From positions 1 through 64,000 of the forward strand of contig JANRLI010000017.1 of NCBI GenBank assembly GCA_033762625.1: DNA of 64,000 nucleotides, written 5' to 3'. This DNA is from Alphaproteobacteria bacterium. Its GTDB lineage: Bacteria > Pseudomonadota > Alphaproteobacteria > UBA9219 > RGZA01. Below, piece by piece: positions 23,514-33,583 of this stretch. The notes below the pieces were generated by a model. It saw only the letters and a program-made list of their open reading frames with translations, was not told the origin of the DNA and did not search any database. How positions within the stretch are numbered: position 1 is the stretch's first letter; each line of letters begins with the position of its first letter. Made by a program: the position numbers and the translations under genes.

Positions 23514-24509
23514 ATGAAACCTATTCAGACAATCGGCATTTTGGGTGGCGGCGCATGGGCAACAGCATTAGCGCAAGCGATGCACATGGCGCACAAAAAA
23601 GTTATCATGTTCGCACGCAACGAAAAAGTTGTACGTGATATCAACGATACCCATATCAATTCCCACTATTTACCTGCTGTTCATATTGATGCGTCCATCA
23701 CCGCTTCGAGCGATGTAAGCGGATTAAGGCATTGCGATTCGGTGTTGCTGGCTGTCCCTGCACAATTTATCCGCGCTGAGTGTGAACGTATCAAAACACG
23801 TGTTTCAATATCGGCTTCGCTTATCATTTGTGCAAAGGGCATCGAAAGCAACACGGGCAAATTAATGGCCGATGTGGTGAAAGAAATATTTGGCGATAAC
23901 CCAATTTGCGTATTATCCGGCCCAACATTTGCCAAGGAAGTGGCACAAGGCAAACCCACCGCTGTTACCATCGCTGCCGATACATTAGATTTTGCCAAGC
24001 AATTATGCGAACAACTAAGCAGCCATTATTTCAGACCGTATGCCAGCGCAGATATTATTGGCGTTGAGCTTGCGGGCGCTTTGAAAAACGTCATAGCCAT
24101 CGGATGCGGTATGGTAATTGGAAAACATCTTGGCGAAAATGCGCGCACAGCATTTATGACCCGCGGGCTTCGTGAAATGACACGCCTTGCAGTTGCGTTG
24201 GGCGGCAAGCAGGAAACCTTGATGGGACTTGCAGGTCTTGGTGATTTGGTTTTGACATGTGGTTCTACGCAATCACGCAATATGTCGCTTGGCATGGCAT
24301 TGGGCGGCGGCGAGCGATTGGAAACCATATTAAAAAACCGCGTTTCGGTTGCCGAAGGTGTTAGCACATCGCTTGCAGCGCAATTACTCGCCAAAAAATA
24401 CCATGTCGATACACCGATTATCGATGCCGTGGTTTCCGTGCTGCATCATAACGCCGATATTGGCGCCATGATGGAACAGCTTCTCTCCCGTCCCCTTACC
24501 ACGGAGTAA
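23514..24509 (+). CDS. gpsA: Glycerol-3-phosphate dehydrogenase [NAD(P)+]
   Basis: Reduces dihydroxyacetone phosphate to sn-glycerol-3-phosphate for phospholipid synthesis. The 331-residue protein has the N-terminal dinucleotide motif G-G-G-A-W-A-T-A-L-A, the central C-V-L-S-G-P-T-F-A-K-E-V-A-x-G-x-P-T-A, and the catalytic Lys region G-A-L-K-N-V-I-A-I-G. It lies between tsaD and an EVE-domain gene in one operon. Confidence 0.97.
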   Translation: MKPIQTIGILGGGAWATALAQAMHMAHKKVIMFARNEKVVRDINDTHINSHYLPAVHIDASITASSDVSGLRHCDSVLLAVPAQFIRAECERIKTRVSISASLIICAKGIESNTGKLMADVVKEIFGDNPICVLSGPTFAKEVAQGKPTAVTIAADTLDFAKQLCEQLSSHYFRPYASADIIGVELAGALKNVIAIGCGMVIGKHLGENARTAFMTRGLREMTRLAVALGGKQETLMGLAGLGDLVLTCGSTQSRNMSLGMALGGGERLETILKNRVSVAEGVSTSLAAQLLAKKYHVDTPIIDAVVSVLHHNADIGAMMEQLLSRPLTTE

Positions 24510-24511
24510 TT

Positions 24512-24916
24512 ATGGCTTACTGGCTGATGAAATCGGAACCGGATGCTTACCCTTGGGATAAATTGGTGAAAGATGGCAAAGGCAATTGGGATGGTGTGCG
24601 GAATTACCAAGCTGCTAACAATCTGAAAGCCATGAAGAAGGGTGATAGGGCATTTTTCTATCATTCCAATGAAGGACTGGAAATTGTTGGCATTATGGAA
24701 ATTACCAAGGAAGCCCACCTTGACCCGTCGGACGAAAAAAAGCGGTTTGTGATGGTGAGCGTAAAGCCACTAAAGGCGTTAAAAAAAACCGTGACGCTGA
24801 AACAGATAAAAACAGATGCGGTTTTAAAGGGCATGGCGCTGGTCAAACAATCACGCCTTAGCGTCTCACCAGTCACCGATAAAGAATGGAAAAGGGTTTT
24901 GGAATTAGCCGCTTAA
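24512..24916 (+). CDS. EVE-domain protein
   Basis: A 134-residue PUA-like protein of the EVE family (thymocyte nuclear protein 1-like). It begins Y-W-L-M-K-S-E-P-D-A-Y and carries W-D-G-V-R-N-Y-Q-A-A-N-N-L and G-D-R-A-F-F-Y-H-S-N-E, the residues that line the modified-base pocket. EVE domains are thought to recognise modified cytosine or adenine in RNA or DNA. It follows gpsA by 2 bases. The specific ligand cannot be told from the sequence. Confidence 0.93.
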   Translation: MAYWLMKSEPDAYPWDKLVKDGKGNWDGVRNYQAANNLKAMKKGDRAFFYHSNEGLEIVGIMEITKEAHLDPSDEKKRFVMVSVKPLKALKKTVTLKQIKTDAVLKGMALVKQSRLSVSPVTDKEWKRVLELAA

Positions 24917-24932
24917 CATTAGCGCGCTTATT

Positions 24933-25169
24933 TTAACGAGCTGGGCGTTCCTGCAAGGTTGCGCCCACTTCGGTTGCTGCGCGAACAATACGTTCACCAA
25001 TGCTGCCGCAACGTGCAGCTGCTGCTGCATAGGTGGTTACTGGTGAACGGCGAATAGCAGCAATTGTTTTGTCCAAAGCAACAAGATTGGTCTGATTGGT
25101 CATTTGGACCAAGCGTTCCAATGTATCATCCGCGCCGCTTGCAAATGTTAGTTCGGTTTCGCGTGACAT
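24933..25169 (-). CDS. Small protein resembling the signalling tip of chemotaxis receptors
   Basis: A 78-residue protein. Residues about 20-40 read V-Q-M-T-N-Q-T-N-L-V-A-L-D-K-T-I-A-A-I-R, close to the I-A-x-Q-T-N-L-L-A-L-N-A-x-I-E-A-A-R hairpin tip where methyl-accepting chemotaxis proteins contact CheA and CheW. There is no membrane segment or sensor domain. GGGAGAG lies 4 bases before the ATG at 25169, so translation is credible. It could be a soluble receptor-like decoy, a relic of a receptor, or chance similarity. No chemotaxis gene is visible in the window. Confidence 0.6.
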   Translation of the reverse strand: MSRETELTFASGADDTLERLVQMTNQTNLVALDKTIAAIRRSPVTTYAAAAARCGSIGERIVRAATEVGATLQERPAR

Positions 25170-25472
25170 GTTACTCTCTCCCAAGTCGTCAGATTCTGGA
25201 CATGAATTTGTCTTTGTGATGCCAATAGTATGCCGTTGAAGTGCTAAAACGCCGTTAAAGATAACTTGCTGAATTCTTAAGCTTTTTCGGGTTTATTCAG
25301 CCAAAAAAGCGTAAAGGGTTTATTGCGGTGCACAGCCTGTTTGCGTGGGGGTATTGGATTCACACGGTTTTTTTCTGCGGTTTTCATGGATCTTGTGCAA
25401 TTACTAAAAACCTATCAAATCAGTTAAACAAATGGTTAAAGCAATCTATCCACAAGCGATTAGGTTTTTTTG
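25170..25472. other. Intergenic region upstream of acetyl-CoA synthetase gene
   Basis: About 300 bases between divergent genes. I see no credible gene or RNA. It should hold the promoters of the receptor-tip-like gene and of acs, but no convincing -35/-10 pair stands out. Confidence 0.5.
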
Positions 25473-27404
25473 ATGAGCACTTCCGATTTAATTCCTGTCA
25501 AACCTTCCATTCAAAAGCATGCGCTGGTTAGCGCTGCGGATTATCAGCGGATGTACAACCAATCGCTTGAGCAACCGGATGTATTCTGGGCAGAACAGGC
25601 CCGAAAACTGGATTGGATGAAGCCATTCACACGCGTTAAAAATACATCATTCAACAAACCTGTTTCCATTAAATGGTTTGAAGATGGCGTAATGAATGTA
25701 TCGGTTAATTGCCTAGATCGGCATTTGGAAAAACGTGCGCACCAGACCGCCCTGCTTTGGGAAAGCGATGATGGGCATTTAACGCGACACATCAGTTACC
25801 AGCAGGCGTATGACGAAACATGTAAATTGGCAAATGCACTGAAAAAGTTGGGCGTAAAGAAAGGTGACCGCGTTACGATCTATATGCCAATGATCCCTGA
25901 AGCAGCCTTTGCCATGCTGGCCTGCGCACGGATTGGCGCGGTGCATTCGGTAGTATTTGGCGGGTTTTCACCAACCAGTTTGAAAGAACGCATCCTTGAT
26001 TGCGGATCAGAAGTTGTAATTACCGCAGATGAAGGCCTGCGCGGCAGTAAAACCATTCCACTGAAGCAAAATACCGATGAAGCATTGAAAGGTTGCCCGA
26101 TTGTCAAGCATGTGGTGGTCGTCAAACGCACTGGCAATAGCGTTTCATGGAACGAACGAGACAAATGGTACCACGAGCTAATTAAAGGGGAAGCGCCCGT
26201 TTGCGCGCCAGAACCCGTCGGCAGCGAAGACCCGTTATTCATTTTATATACGTCAGGCTCCACCGGAAAACCAAAAGGCGTCTTGCATACCTGTGCGGGA
26301 TATTTGCTTTATGCATCCCTTACCCATAAATGGGTATTTGATGTACAGGAAGGCGAGGTTTATTTCTGTACAGCCGATGTGGGCTGGGTAACCGGGCATA
26401 GTTATGTGGTATATGGCCCGCTGGCCAACGGTACAACCAGTTTGATGTTTGAGGGTGTTCCGAATTATCCCGATGCGTCACGGTTCTGGCAAATTGTCGA
26501 TAAACACAAAGTGAATATATTTTATACGGCACCAACCGCTATCCGCGCGCTAATGCGTGAAGGCGATGACTTCGTAAAACAAACCAGCCGTGCATCGTTA
26601 CGTATCCTTGCCACAGTGGGCGAGCCTATCAATCCCGAGGCATGGATGTGGTATTACCGCGTCGTTGGTGATGAACGCTGCCCGATTATTGATACATGGT
26701 GGCAAACCGAAACCGGTGGGCATGCGATTACGCCGATGCCCGCTACCATTCCGCTAAAGCCAGGCTCTGCTACCCTGCCCTTCTTTGGCATCAAGCCCGT
26801 ACTGGTTGATAATGATGGCAAGGAGTTACACGGTGCAGCAGAGGGTAATTTGTGTTTGGTCGATTCATGGCCCGGACAAGCGCGTAGTTTATACGGCGAC
26901 CATGCGCGGTTTGAACAAACCTATTTCACAACCTATGCAGGAAAATACTTTACAGGCGATGGCGCACGACGTGACGGCGATGGCTATTACTGGATTACAG
27001 GCCGGGTGGATGATGTGCTGAATGTCGCGGGCCACCGTTTGGGCACTGCAGAAATCGAAAGTGCGCTAGTAGCGCACACTGCGGTTGCTGAAGCTGCCGT
27101 TGTTGGGTTCCCTCACGATATTAAAGGACAAGGAATTTATGCATTCGTGACCTTGAAAGCAGATCAGATCCCCAGCGATGCGTTGAATAAGGAACTGATT
27201 GGCCATGTGCGCAAAATAATCAGCCCAATCGCAACCCCGGATTTCATTCAATTCACCGTGGGATTACCCAAAACACGTTCAGGGAAAATTATGCGACGCA
27301 TCTTACGCAAAATTGTTTGCGGAGAAACCGATCAACTGGGTGATACATCAACGCTGGCCGACCCAAACGTGGTAGAAGATCTTTTGAAGAATAAACGTAA
27401 CTAG
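25473..27404 (+). CDS. acs: Acetyl-CoA synthetase (AMP-forming)
   Basis: Activates acetate to acetyl-CoA through acetyl-AMP. The 643-residue protein has the adenylation motif [11 protein letters not shown], the substrate-pocket motif [10 protein letters not shown], the A5-A8 segments [10 protein letters not shown] and [13 protein letters not shown], and the C-terminal [11 protein letters not shown] with the lysine that acetylation silences in this family. [10 protein letters not shown] favours acetate over the propionyl enzyme PrpE, which usually reads D-x-W-W-Q-T-E-T-G-W. The ATG at 25473 is chosen over the TTG directly before it. Confidence 0.93.
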   Translation: MSTSDLIPVKPSIQKHALVSAADYQRMYNQSLEQPDVFWAEQARKLDWMKPFTRVKNTSFNKPVSIKWFEDGVMNVSVNCLDRHLEKRAHQTALLWESDDGHLTRHISYQQAYDETCKLANALKKLGVKKGDRVTIYMPMIPEAAFAMLACARIGAVHSVVFGGFSPTSLKERILDCGSEVVITADEGLRGSKTIPLKQNTDEALKGCPIVKHVVVVKRTGNSVSWNERDKWYHELIKGEAPVCAPEPVGSEDPLFILYTSGSTGKPKGVLHTCAGYLLYASLTHKWVFDVQEGEVYFCTADVGWVTGHSYVVYGPLANGTTSLMFEGVPNYPDASRFWQIVDKHKVNIFYTAPTAIRALMREGDDFVKQTSRASLRILATVGEPINPEAWMWYYRVVGDERCPIIDTWWQTETGGHAITPMPATIPLKPGSATLPFFGIKPVLVDNDGKELHGAAEGNLCLVDSWPGQARSLYGDHARFEQTYFTTYAGKYFTGDGARRDGDGYYWITGRVDDVLNVAGHRLGTAEIESALVAHTAVAEAAVVGFPHDIKGQGIYAFVTLKADQIPSDALNKELIGHVRKIISPIATPDFIQFTVGLPKTRSGKIMRRILRKIVCGETDQLGDTSTLADPNVVEDLLKNKRN

Positions 27405-27405
27405 T

Positions 27406-28470
27406 TTACTTCTTCTTTGGAGCGCTCCAGCTTTGCTGTTCCATATAGTTTTCAGCTAGAAAACGGTAGAAAACGCGGAAGAATTTTTCGGTTCCATCAT
27501 CACGCTCGACATTTAGAGCTGCCCATTTAGGAAAGTATTCATCCCATTTTCTTAGTTCAAGATGCACTTCATCACGAATGGATCGCACCACATTGATGGT
27601 AATGGTGTGTTCATTTACAACTTTCAGTACTTCGCGCAGCATCATATCGACTTTATTAAAGCGCTCGCCAATCAACTTTATCGCGCGGCGCATTAAATCC
27701 TGCATGCGAGTAATTTCGGCGGAAAATGCAGCTTCTTTTTTATAGGTCGTATAAAAGCTGGCGAGCTTGATAGCAATATCGTTTAGTTTATAGCTGCGTT
27801 CCCGTAATGCTTCGATATAGGTGGTTTCACGTGCAATTTCATCAACACGGTCACGTGAAACCTTCAATTCATCGAACTTCAAAAGCTGGCAAATTTTGGC
27901 ATGCGCATCCTTTACCTGACCGCGTAGTTTGGGAGTTGCGAGATTGCGTTTTAGTTGTTCCAGTGCCGGCACTTCATCACGCCGCCCCTGTATCCAGAAA
28001 ATCAATTCCATTTGTAATTTGGCAAGCGCCAATTCTTTATGGGATTCATCTACCGACCATGATGCGCTGCCATCGAGAATTTCACGCGGGATACTGTCAT
28101 TGGGACGAATTTCTTTTACGTAGCTCAATCCCTTTTGAACTTTAAGCAGCAATGCCGCATCCACCGAGTCTGGCGGGAGATTGAATTCCTGTTGTAACTT
28201 CGCAAGCTCGATGGCGACTGTGTTCTCGCCCATAGGAATGTAAAAGCATGGCATGCGGTCACTGCCGTTTAGCGCAAAACGGCAATTTTTAATTGTAAAA
28301 ATTTTATGTTTGAAGGCAAAGTGCGTACTTGCATCCAGTTCATTGTCAATTACCGCAGTCGCTACAACAGCGGCAGGTTGCGCGGACGCATCCCCTGTCT
28401 GCGGTTCAGCAGATGTTTCAGGAGACAGGGGCGGAGTTTCCGCCGTCTCAGGTGCAGGTTGCGTGTTCAT
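27406..28470 (-). CDS. Conserved helical protein of unknown function
   Basis: A 354-residue, probably cytoplasmic protein. The first about 45 residues are Pro/Ala/Glu-rich and disordered. A small beta-rich part follows (K-I-F-T-I-K-N-C-R-F-A-L-N-G, about 55-85). From about 145 the protein is largely alpha-helical and charged, with likely coiled coils. It ends in a Trp- and Lys-rich tail. No membrane span or catalytic motif is visible. It is convergent with acs, with one base between the stop codons. I do not recognise the family. Confidence 0.7.
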   Translation of the reverse strand: MNTQPAPETAETPPLSPETSAEPQTGDASAQPAAVVATAVIDNELDASTHFAFKHKIFTIKNCRFALNGSDRMPCFYIPMGENTVAIELAKLQQEFNLPPDSVDAALLLKVQKGLSYVKEIRPNDSIPREILDGSASWSVDESHKELALAKLQMELIFWIQGRRDEVPALEQLKRNLATPKLRGQVKDAHAKICQLLKFDELKVSRDRVDEIARETTYIEALRERSYKLNDIAIKLASFYTTYKKEAAFSAEITRMQDLMRRAIKLIGERFNKVDMMLREVLKVVNEHTITINVVRSIRDEVHLELRKWDEYFPKWAALNVERDDGTEKFFRVFYRFLAENYMEQQSWSAPKKK

Positions 28471-28740
28471 GCCTGTAATATGGCCTTTAAGGAGAGGCCT
28501 TTTTTATTGTGAATCCTGCTCAAAACTCTATGGGTCAGGCCTTAACAAAACCTTGAGTTTGCACAGCATTTGGCGTGTATTTTAGAGAAAGAAGCCATCT
28601 GTGTCTTTTAAAGCGGCCCTGAAACCAGGTTGAAACAACGGTGCAAACCCATGAAAAACTCTGTAAAAAAGCGTGATGTTTCAAAGTCAGTACGATAATT
28701 TATATTCAAAGTACTAACAGAGCTTAATAACAGGGTATTC

Positions 28741-30084
28741 ATGACACGGCATTTATTCGGAACCGACGGCGTACGCGGCAAAGTTAATCAAGAACCCATG
28801 ACCGCGCCGACATTGCTGAAATTGGCAATGGCCGCCGCCATGCAATTCAAGCGCGGCAATCACCGCCACCATGTCGTGATTGGAAAAGATACGCGTCTTT
28901 CCGGTTATATGATTGAACCTGCACTTACCTCCGGTTTTGTTTGCATGGGCATGGATGTAACTTTACTTGGCCCGTTACCCACACCTGCGGTTGCAATGTT
29001 GACGCGTTCGCTGCGCGCGGATTTGGGCGTGATGATTTCCGCATCCCACAATCCGTTTGATGATAATGGGATAAAACTCTTTGGACCTGACGGTAACAAG
29101 CTATCGGATGAAACTGAAATGCAGATTGAGAAATTGATGAAGAATGACTTGCAGCAGTTTTTGGCAGATCCAAAACATTTTGGTAGAGCAAAACGCCTTG
29201 ATGACGCGGCGGGTCGCTATATCGAGTTTGTAAAAAATTCATTCCCCAAAGGGTTGCGTTTGGATGGATTAAAAATCGTCATCGACTGCGCTGAAGGTGC
29301 GGCATACAAGGTAGCGCCTGCGGTATTATGGGAACTGGGCGCGGAAGTGATTTCGCTTGGAACCAAACCCGATGGCTTCAACATTAATAAAAAATGTGGC
29401 GCGGTTGCGCCCGAAGCCATGATGGAAAGCGTCGTATTGCACAATGCCGATTTAGGTATTGCGCTGGATGGTGACGCCGACCGCCTGATTTTGGCAGATG
29501 AAAAGGGTGCGCGCGTGGATGGCGACCAGATTATGGCGCTGATTGCAAAAAGCTGGAAAGATCATGGGATGCTGCGCGGTAACGGAATTGTCGCAACTGT
29601 AATGTCCAATCTGGGCCTTGAGCGCTATCTGAAAAATGAGAATATCAACCTGCACCGCGCGGCTGTTGGTGACCGTTATGTGGTGGAACAGATGGCAAAG
29701 ACCGGATGCAATCTGGGCGGCGAGCAGTCAGGGCACATTGTGATGAGCGATTTCAACACAACCGGGGATGGATTAGTTGCCGCGCTGCAAATTCTGGCGA
29801 TGCTGGTGCAAACAAAAAAGAAAGCCAGCGAAGCATTGCGGGTCTTTACGCCCGTACCGCAAAAACTAACAAATGTACGCGTAACCACCACAACTGTTCT
29901 GGAAGAAAATGATGTGAAAGATGCGATTGCACAGGCTGAAAAGCGTTTAGGCAATCAAGGGCGGCTGCTGGTGCGTAAATCGGGAACCGAGCCGCTTATC
30001 CGCGTGATGGCGGAAGGCGATGATGAAGCTCTCGTCAATAGCGTGGTCAGCGAGTTGTGCGCGTTCATTCAAAAAGCAGCCTAA
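28741..30084 (+). CDS. glmM: Phosphoglucosamine mutase
   Basis: Converts glucosamine-6-phosphate to glucosamine-1-phosphate on the way to UDP-GlcNAc for peptidoglycan and LPS. The 447-residue protein begins F-G-T-D-G-V-R-G and has the phospho-serine loop I-S-A-S-H-N-P (Ser102), the metal loop D-G-D-A-D-R and the substrate loop [11 protein letters not shown]. All four mutase signatures are intact. thiD follows after 4 bases, which suggests co-transcription. The roughly 270 bases upstream contain no recognised gene. Confidence 0.97.
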   Translation: MTRHLFGTDGVRGKVNQEPMTAPTLLKLAMAAAMQFKRGNHRHHVVIGKDTRLSGYMIEPALTSGFVCMGMDVTLLGPLPTPAVAMLTRSLRADLGVMISASHNPFDDNGIKLFGPDGNKLSDETEMQIEKLMKNDLQQFLADPKHFGRAKRLDDAAGRYIEFVKNSFPKGLRLDGLKIVIDCAEGAAYKVAPAVLWELGAEVISLGTKPDGFNINKKCGAVAPEAMMESVVLHNADLGIALDGDADRLILADEKGARVDGDQIMALIAKSWKDHGMLRGNGIVATVMSNLGLERYLKNENINLHRAAVGDRYVVEQMAKTGCNLGGEQSGHIVMSDFNTTGDGLVAALQILAMLVQTKKKASEALRVFTPVPQKLTNVRVTTTTVLEENDVKDAIAQAEKRLGNQGRLLVRKSGTEPLIRVMAEGDDEALVNSVVSELCAFIQKAA

Positions 30085-30088
30085 GGTC

Positions 30089-30871
30089 ATGAAAGGCCGT
30101 ATCCTTATCATCGCCGGTTCTGACAGCGGCGGCGGCGCGGGCATTCAAGGTGATATCAAAACCGTGAGTGCGCTGGGCGGCTATGCCATGACCGCCATTA
30201 CCGCGATTACTGTACAAAACACGTGTGAAGTGAGCGATGTACATGCTGTACCCGCGCATATTATTGCTGCGCAGATGAATGTAACACTGTCAGATATTGG
30301 CGCGGACGCGCTTAAAACAGGTATGCTACACGACGCGGAAGTGATTGAAACCATCGCCTCTGTTATTTCAAAAAAAGCTAAAACCATTCCATGCGTGGTT
30401 GACCCAGTGATGATTTCTAAAAGCGGGAATGCGTTATTGAAGGCCAATGCGGTTGCGGCACTCAAAGAAAAACTTCTGCCTCTTGCAACACTGATTACGC
30501 CAAATATTCCGGAAGCTGAAACCCTGCTGGAACGCAAGATCACTGATGTACGCAAAGCCGCACAGGAACTTGGAAGATTTAAGAGCAAGGCTGTGCTACT
30601 TAAAGGCGGACATGTGCCCGGCGATGTAATTACCGACGTACTGTGGGATGGCAGTGTACTGCATGAATGGCAAAGCCCGCGCATCCAAACGACCCATACC
30701 CATGGCACGGGGTGCACATTGGCAAGCGCGATTGCGGTTAGCCTTGGGCAAGGGTTGTCGTTAACCGATAGTGTCGCCCGGGCGCGTGAGTACGTAATTG
30801 GCGCGATTAAGAATGCGCCGGGCTACGGCAAAGGCCATGGCCCCCTCAACCACAACTGGAATCAGAGCTGA
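30089..30871 (+). CDS. thiD: Hydroxymethylpyrimidine/phosphomethylpyrimidine kinase
   Basis: Phosphorylates HMP and HMP-phosphate for thiamin synthesis. The 260-residue product starts I-L-I-I-A-G-S-D-S-G-G-G-A-G-I-Q-G-D, with T-A-I-T-V-Q-N-T, D-P-V-M-I-S-K-S-G and the anion-hole motif H-G-T-G-C-T-L-A-S-A. The ATG at 30089 has AAGG upstream and removes an unlikely extension that overlaps glmM. No other thiamin gene or TPP riboswitch is visible nearby. Confidence 0.95.
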   Translation: MKGRILIIAGSDSGGGAGIQGDIKTVSALGGYAMTAITAITVQNTCEVSDVHAVPAHIIAAQMNVTLSDIGADALKTGMLHDAEVIETIASVISKKAKTIPCVVDPVMISKSGNALLKANAVAALKEKLLPLATLITPNIPEAETLLERKITDVRKAAQELGRFKSKAVLLKGGHVPGDVITDVLWDGSVLHEWQSPRIQTTHTHGTGCTLASAIAVSLGQGLSLTDSVARAREYVIGAIKNAPGYGKGHGPLNHNWNQS

Positions 30872-30890
30872 AATTTGCTAGCATCAAACG

Positions 30891-31418
30891 ATGCAGCGAA
30901 TCACTCCACAATCATCTGTGCGTATTATCGGTCTCGACCCCGGATTAAATCATACCGGATGGGGGATTATTGATGCTGCCGGACATAGCCTGCACTATGT
31001 CGCGTGCGGACGCATTACAACAGCTGCAAAAAGCGATACGATAGGTGAGCGTCTAACCACCTTATATACAACGCTCAAAACCATACTCGACACACACATG
31101 CCGCACGAAGCCGCCGTTGAAGAAACATTTGTAAATAAAAATGCGTTATCCGCATTGAAATTGGGAATGGCGCGCGGTGTTGTCATGCTTGCGCCAGCCC
31201 ATGCCGGAATGGATGTTAGCGAATATGCCGCGAATGTCGTCAAAAAATCCATTAGCGGATATGGTCATGCTGACAAAAATCAAGTCGCACAGATGGTAAA
31301 AATGTTGATGCCTGCTGCCGAATTGCAGTCACCCGATGCAGCCGACGCATTGGCGATTGCCGTATGCCATGCGCACCACCGCGCGAGCAACCAATTACAG
31401 AATGGGATGCGCGCATGA
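30891..31418 (+). CDS. ruvC: Crossover junction endodeoxyribonuclease RuvC
   Basis: Dimeric resolvase that cuts Holliday junctions. The 175-residue protein carries the acidic catalytic residues in G-L-D-P-G (Asp16), A-A-V-E-E-T-F and S-P-D-A-A-D-A-L-A-I-A. It overlaps the ruvA start by four bases (ATGA), so translation is coupled. It heads ruvC-ruvA-ruvB. Confidence 0.96.
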   Translation: MQRITPQSSVRIIGLDPGLNHTGWGIIDAAGHSLHYVACGRITTAAKSDTIGERLTTLYTTLKTILDTHMPHEAAVEETFVNKNALSALKLGMARGVVMLAPAHAGMDVSEYAANVVKKSISGYGHADKNQVAQMVKMLMPAAELQSPDAADALAIAVCHAHHRASNQLQNGMRA

Positions 31419-32047
31419 TCGGCAAATTAACCGGCAGATTAGATGCGGTGAATGAAAATCAAGCGTTGATTGACGTGAATGGCGTTGGCTACGTAGCGTT
31501 ATGCTCGGCGCAGACATTGCGCCGTATTGGCGGAGTTGGCAGCAACGTATCACTGCTGATTGAAACGCAGGTGCGCGAAGATGCAATCACGCTGATTGGT
31601 TTTGCTGACGCAGAGGAGAAATCGGCGTTTAAGGTTTTAACCACCGTGCAGGGTGTTGGAACCAAGGTCGCGCTTTCTATTTTGTCCACTTTATCAGGCG
31701 AGCAATTATCATCGGCAATTATAAATGGTGACAAGACATTGTTATCATCCGCCGATGGTGTTGGACCAAAACTCGCGGCGCGCTTAATGACCGAATTAAA
31801 AGACAAGGTTGCACAGATTGGCGCGAGCAATGTTGCGGCGTTTCATACCACTTCCAAATCACCGATTGCTGTTCCAAACTTGGCCGGCGATGCGGTTTCA
31901 ACACTCACCAATCTTGGCTTTCGCCGTGATGAAGCCTTTGCCACTGTCATGGCCGTAATTGGTGAAGAAAAAGATATTGGTTTTGATGCCTTGGTCAAAA
32001 AATCATTGCAGGAACTTTCACCCAAACCGACCCATAAAGTCAGATGA
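31415..32047 (+). CDS. ruvA: Holliday junction branch migration protein RuvA
   Basis: Tetrameric junction-binding partner of RuvB. The 210-residue product begins [10 protein letters not shown], has two helix-hairpin-helix motifs (G-V-G-T-K-V-A-L and [10 protein letters not shown]) and a C-terminal RuvB-binding helical domain. It overlaps ruvC and ruvB by four bases at each end. The ATG at 31415 matches the conserved family start. Confidence 0.96.
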   Translation: MIGKLTGRLDAVNENQALIDVNGVGYVALCSAQTLRRIGGVGSNVSLLIETQVREDAITLIGFADAEEKSAFKVLTTVQGVGTKVALSILSTLSGEQLSSAIINGDKTLLSSADGVGPKLAARLMTELKDKVAQIGASNVAAFHTTSKSPIAVPNLAGDAVSTLTNLGFRRDEAFATVMAVIGEEKDIGFDALVKKSLQELSPKPTHKVR

Positions 32048-33099
32048 ACAGCCCCAACCCCATCATCCGTGCTGAAAAAATCGCCCAAGAAACTGCAAGT
32101 GAAGCAGAGCAGCAATTGCGCCCGCAGCGTTTGGCAGAATTTGTCGGGCAAAGCAGCTTGAAAAGCAATTTATCGGTGTTCATCCAAGCAGCTGCGATGC
32201 GCAAGCGCGCGCTGGACCATGTATTGCTCTATGGCCCACCAGGGCTGGGGAAAACAACGCTTGCGCAAATCATATCGCGTGAGTTGGGCGTGGGCTTTCG
32301 TGCAACATCCGGTCCGATTATCACGCGGGCGGGCGATCTTGCAGCCATTCTCACCAATTTACAGCCGCATGATGTGCTGTTTATTGACGAAATTCATCGC
32401 CTGAACCCGGCGGTTGAAGAAGTGCTGTATCCCGCTATGGAAGATTTCCAACTGGATCTGATGATCGGCGAAGGGCCTGCGGCGCGTTCGGTACGAATTG
32501 ATTTGCCGCCCTTTACACTGATTGCCGCAACAACCCGTTCGGGATTACTGACTAAACCTTTGCGTGAGCGTTTCGGCATTCCCCTGCCCTTGCAATTTTA
32601 TACCGCAGAAGAATTGCAGCAGATTGTGTTGCGCGCGGTAAACATTCAAGGGCTAAAGATTACTGATAGTGGTGCACTGGAAATAGCCAAGCGTTCACGC
32701 GCAACGCCGCGTGTTGCTGGCCGTTTGCTACAACGCGTATGTGATTTTGCAACCGTACAAGGCGCGAAAGAAATTGATGCCAAACTAGCCGATGGCGCAT
32801 TACAGAAACTGGATGTCGATGCGAAGGGATTAGATGCGATGGATAGACGCTATCTGCGTTTAATTGCTGAAAATTATAATGGCGGTCCGGTTGGTATCGA
32901 GACGATTTCTGCCGCACTATCCGAACAACGCGATGTGATTGAAGAAGTAGTTGAACCCTATTTAATCCAGCAAAGCTTTATCCAGCGCACACCGCGCGGC
33001 CGTATGGTAACAGATAACGCCTATGCGCATTTAGGCATGAAAGCGCCAAAGCGCGCGCCAGAACAAATCAGTTTATTGACAAGTAGCGATGATGAATAA
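32044..33099 (+). CDS. ruvB: Holliday junction branch migration helicase RuvB
   Basis: Hexameric AAA+ motor that drives branch migration with RuvA. The 351-residue protein has [11 protein letters not shown], Walker [11 protein letters not shown], Walker [10 protein letters not shown], sensor I A-A-T-T-R-S-G and the arginine finger region R-E-R-F-G-I. A winged-helix domain ends it. The stop codon overlaps the start region of ybgC. Confidence 0.97.
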   Translation: MNSPNPIIRAEKIAQETASEAEQQLRPQRLAEFVGQSSLKSNLSVFIQAAAMRKRALDHVLLYGPPGLGKTTLAQIISRELGVGFRATSGPIITRAGDLAAILTNLQPHDVLFIDEIHRLNPAVEEVLYPAMEDFQLDLMIGEGPAARSVRIDLPPFTLIAATTRSGLLTKPLRERFGIPLPLQFYTAEELQQIVLRAVNIQGLKITDSGALEIAKRSRATPRVAGRLLQRVCDFATVQGAKEIDAKLADGALQKLDVDAKGLDAMDRRYLRLIAENYNGGPVGIETISAALSEQRDVIEEVVEPYLIQQSFIQRTPRGRMVTDNAYAHLGMKAPKRAPEQISLLTSSDDE

Positions 33100-33490
33100 A
33101 CCACATATATGGCCTGTACGCGTCTATTTTGAAGACACCGATGCCGGAAAAATTGTTTATCACGCGAATTACCTGAAATTTGCCGAGCGCGCACGCACAG
33201 AAATGTTACGCGCGATGGGCGCCGACCACAACGCGATGATCAAAGATGATGGCGCGATGTTTGTTGTAAAAAACATCAACATCGAATATCTGGCCTCCGC
33301 TGTTTTGGATGACGCGCTGGAAGTTCACACCAGCATCACTAAAATCGGCAATGCGTCACTGGTTTTACAACAAAATGTCTTGCGTAAAGGCACCCTTTTA
33401 TCCACATCCGAAGTTGTTTTGGTGTCGATTAATAAGAACGGCCAACCCTGCCGTATTCCGGCCTCAATCAGAAGTAAAATAGAGCCGTAA
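33089..33490 (+). CDS. ybgC: Tol-Pal-associated acyl-CoA thioesterase YbgC
   Basis: Hot-dog-fold thioesterase found at the head of tol-pal operons. The 133-residue protein has [17 protein letters not shown], which includes the catalytic Asp region. It overlaps the end of ruvB by 11 bases, linking the ruv and tol clusters. Two consecutive ATG codons (33089 and 33092) could serve as the start. Confidence 0.94.
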   Translation: MMNKPHIWPVRVYFEDTDAGKIVYHANYLKFAERARTEMLRAMGADHNAMIKDDGAMFVVKNINIEYLASAVLDDALEVHTSITKIGNASLVLQQNVLRKGTLLSTSEVVLVSINKNGQPCRIPASIRSKIEP

Positions 33491-33583
33491 TAAAGCTTAA
33501 AAATAGCTATACACAAGCATTGACGCGGTAACACGCGCAAATTTAGATTAACGCCATTCACAAACCCACTTAAGGCACGAAAC

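Noticed and set aside
25473-27404. Propionyl-CoA synthetase (prpE)
   Set aside because: The pocket motif [10 protein letters not shown] fits acetyl-CoA synthetase, and no propionate genes are adjacent.
28482-28508. Hairpin GGCCT/AGGCC followed by T residues as a plus-strand terminator
   Set aside because: No plus-strand gene ends there; it lies in the upstream region of a minus-strand gene and the stem is only five pairs.
30020-30088. Upstream extension of thiD
   Set aside because: It overlaps glmM, lacks a ribosome-binding site and does not fit the conserved ThiD start.
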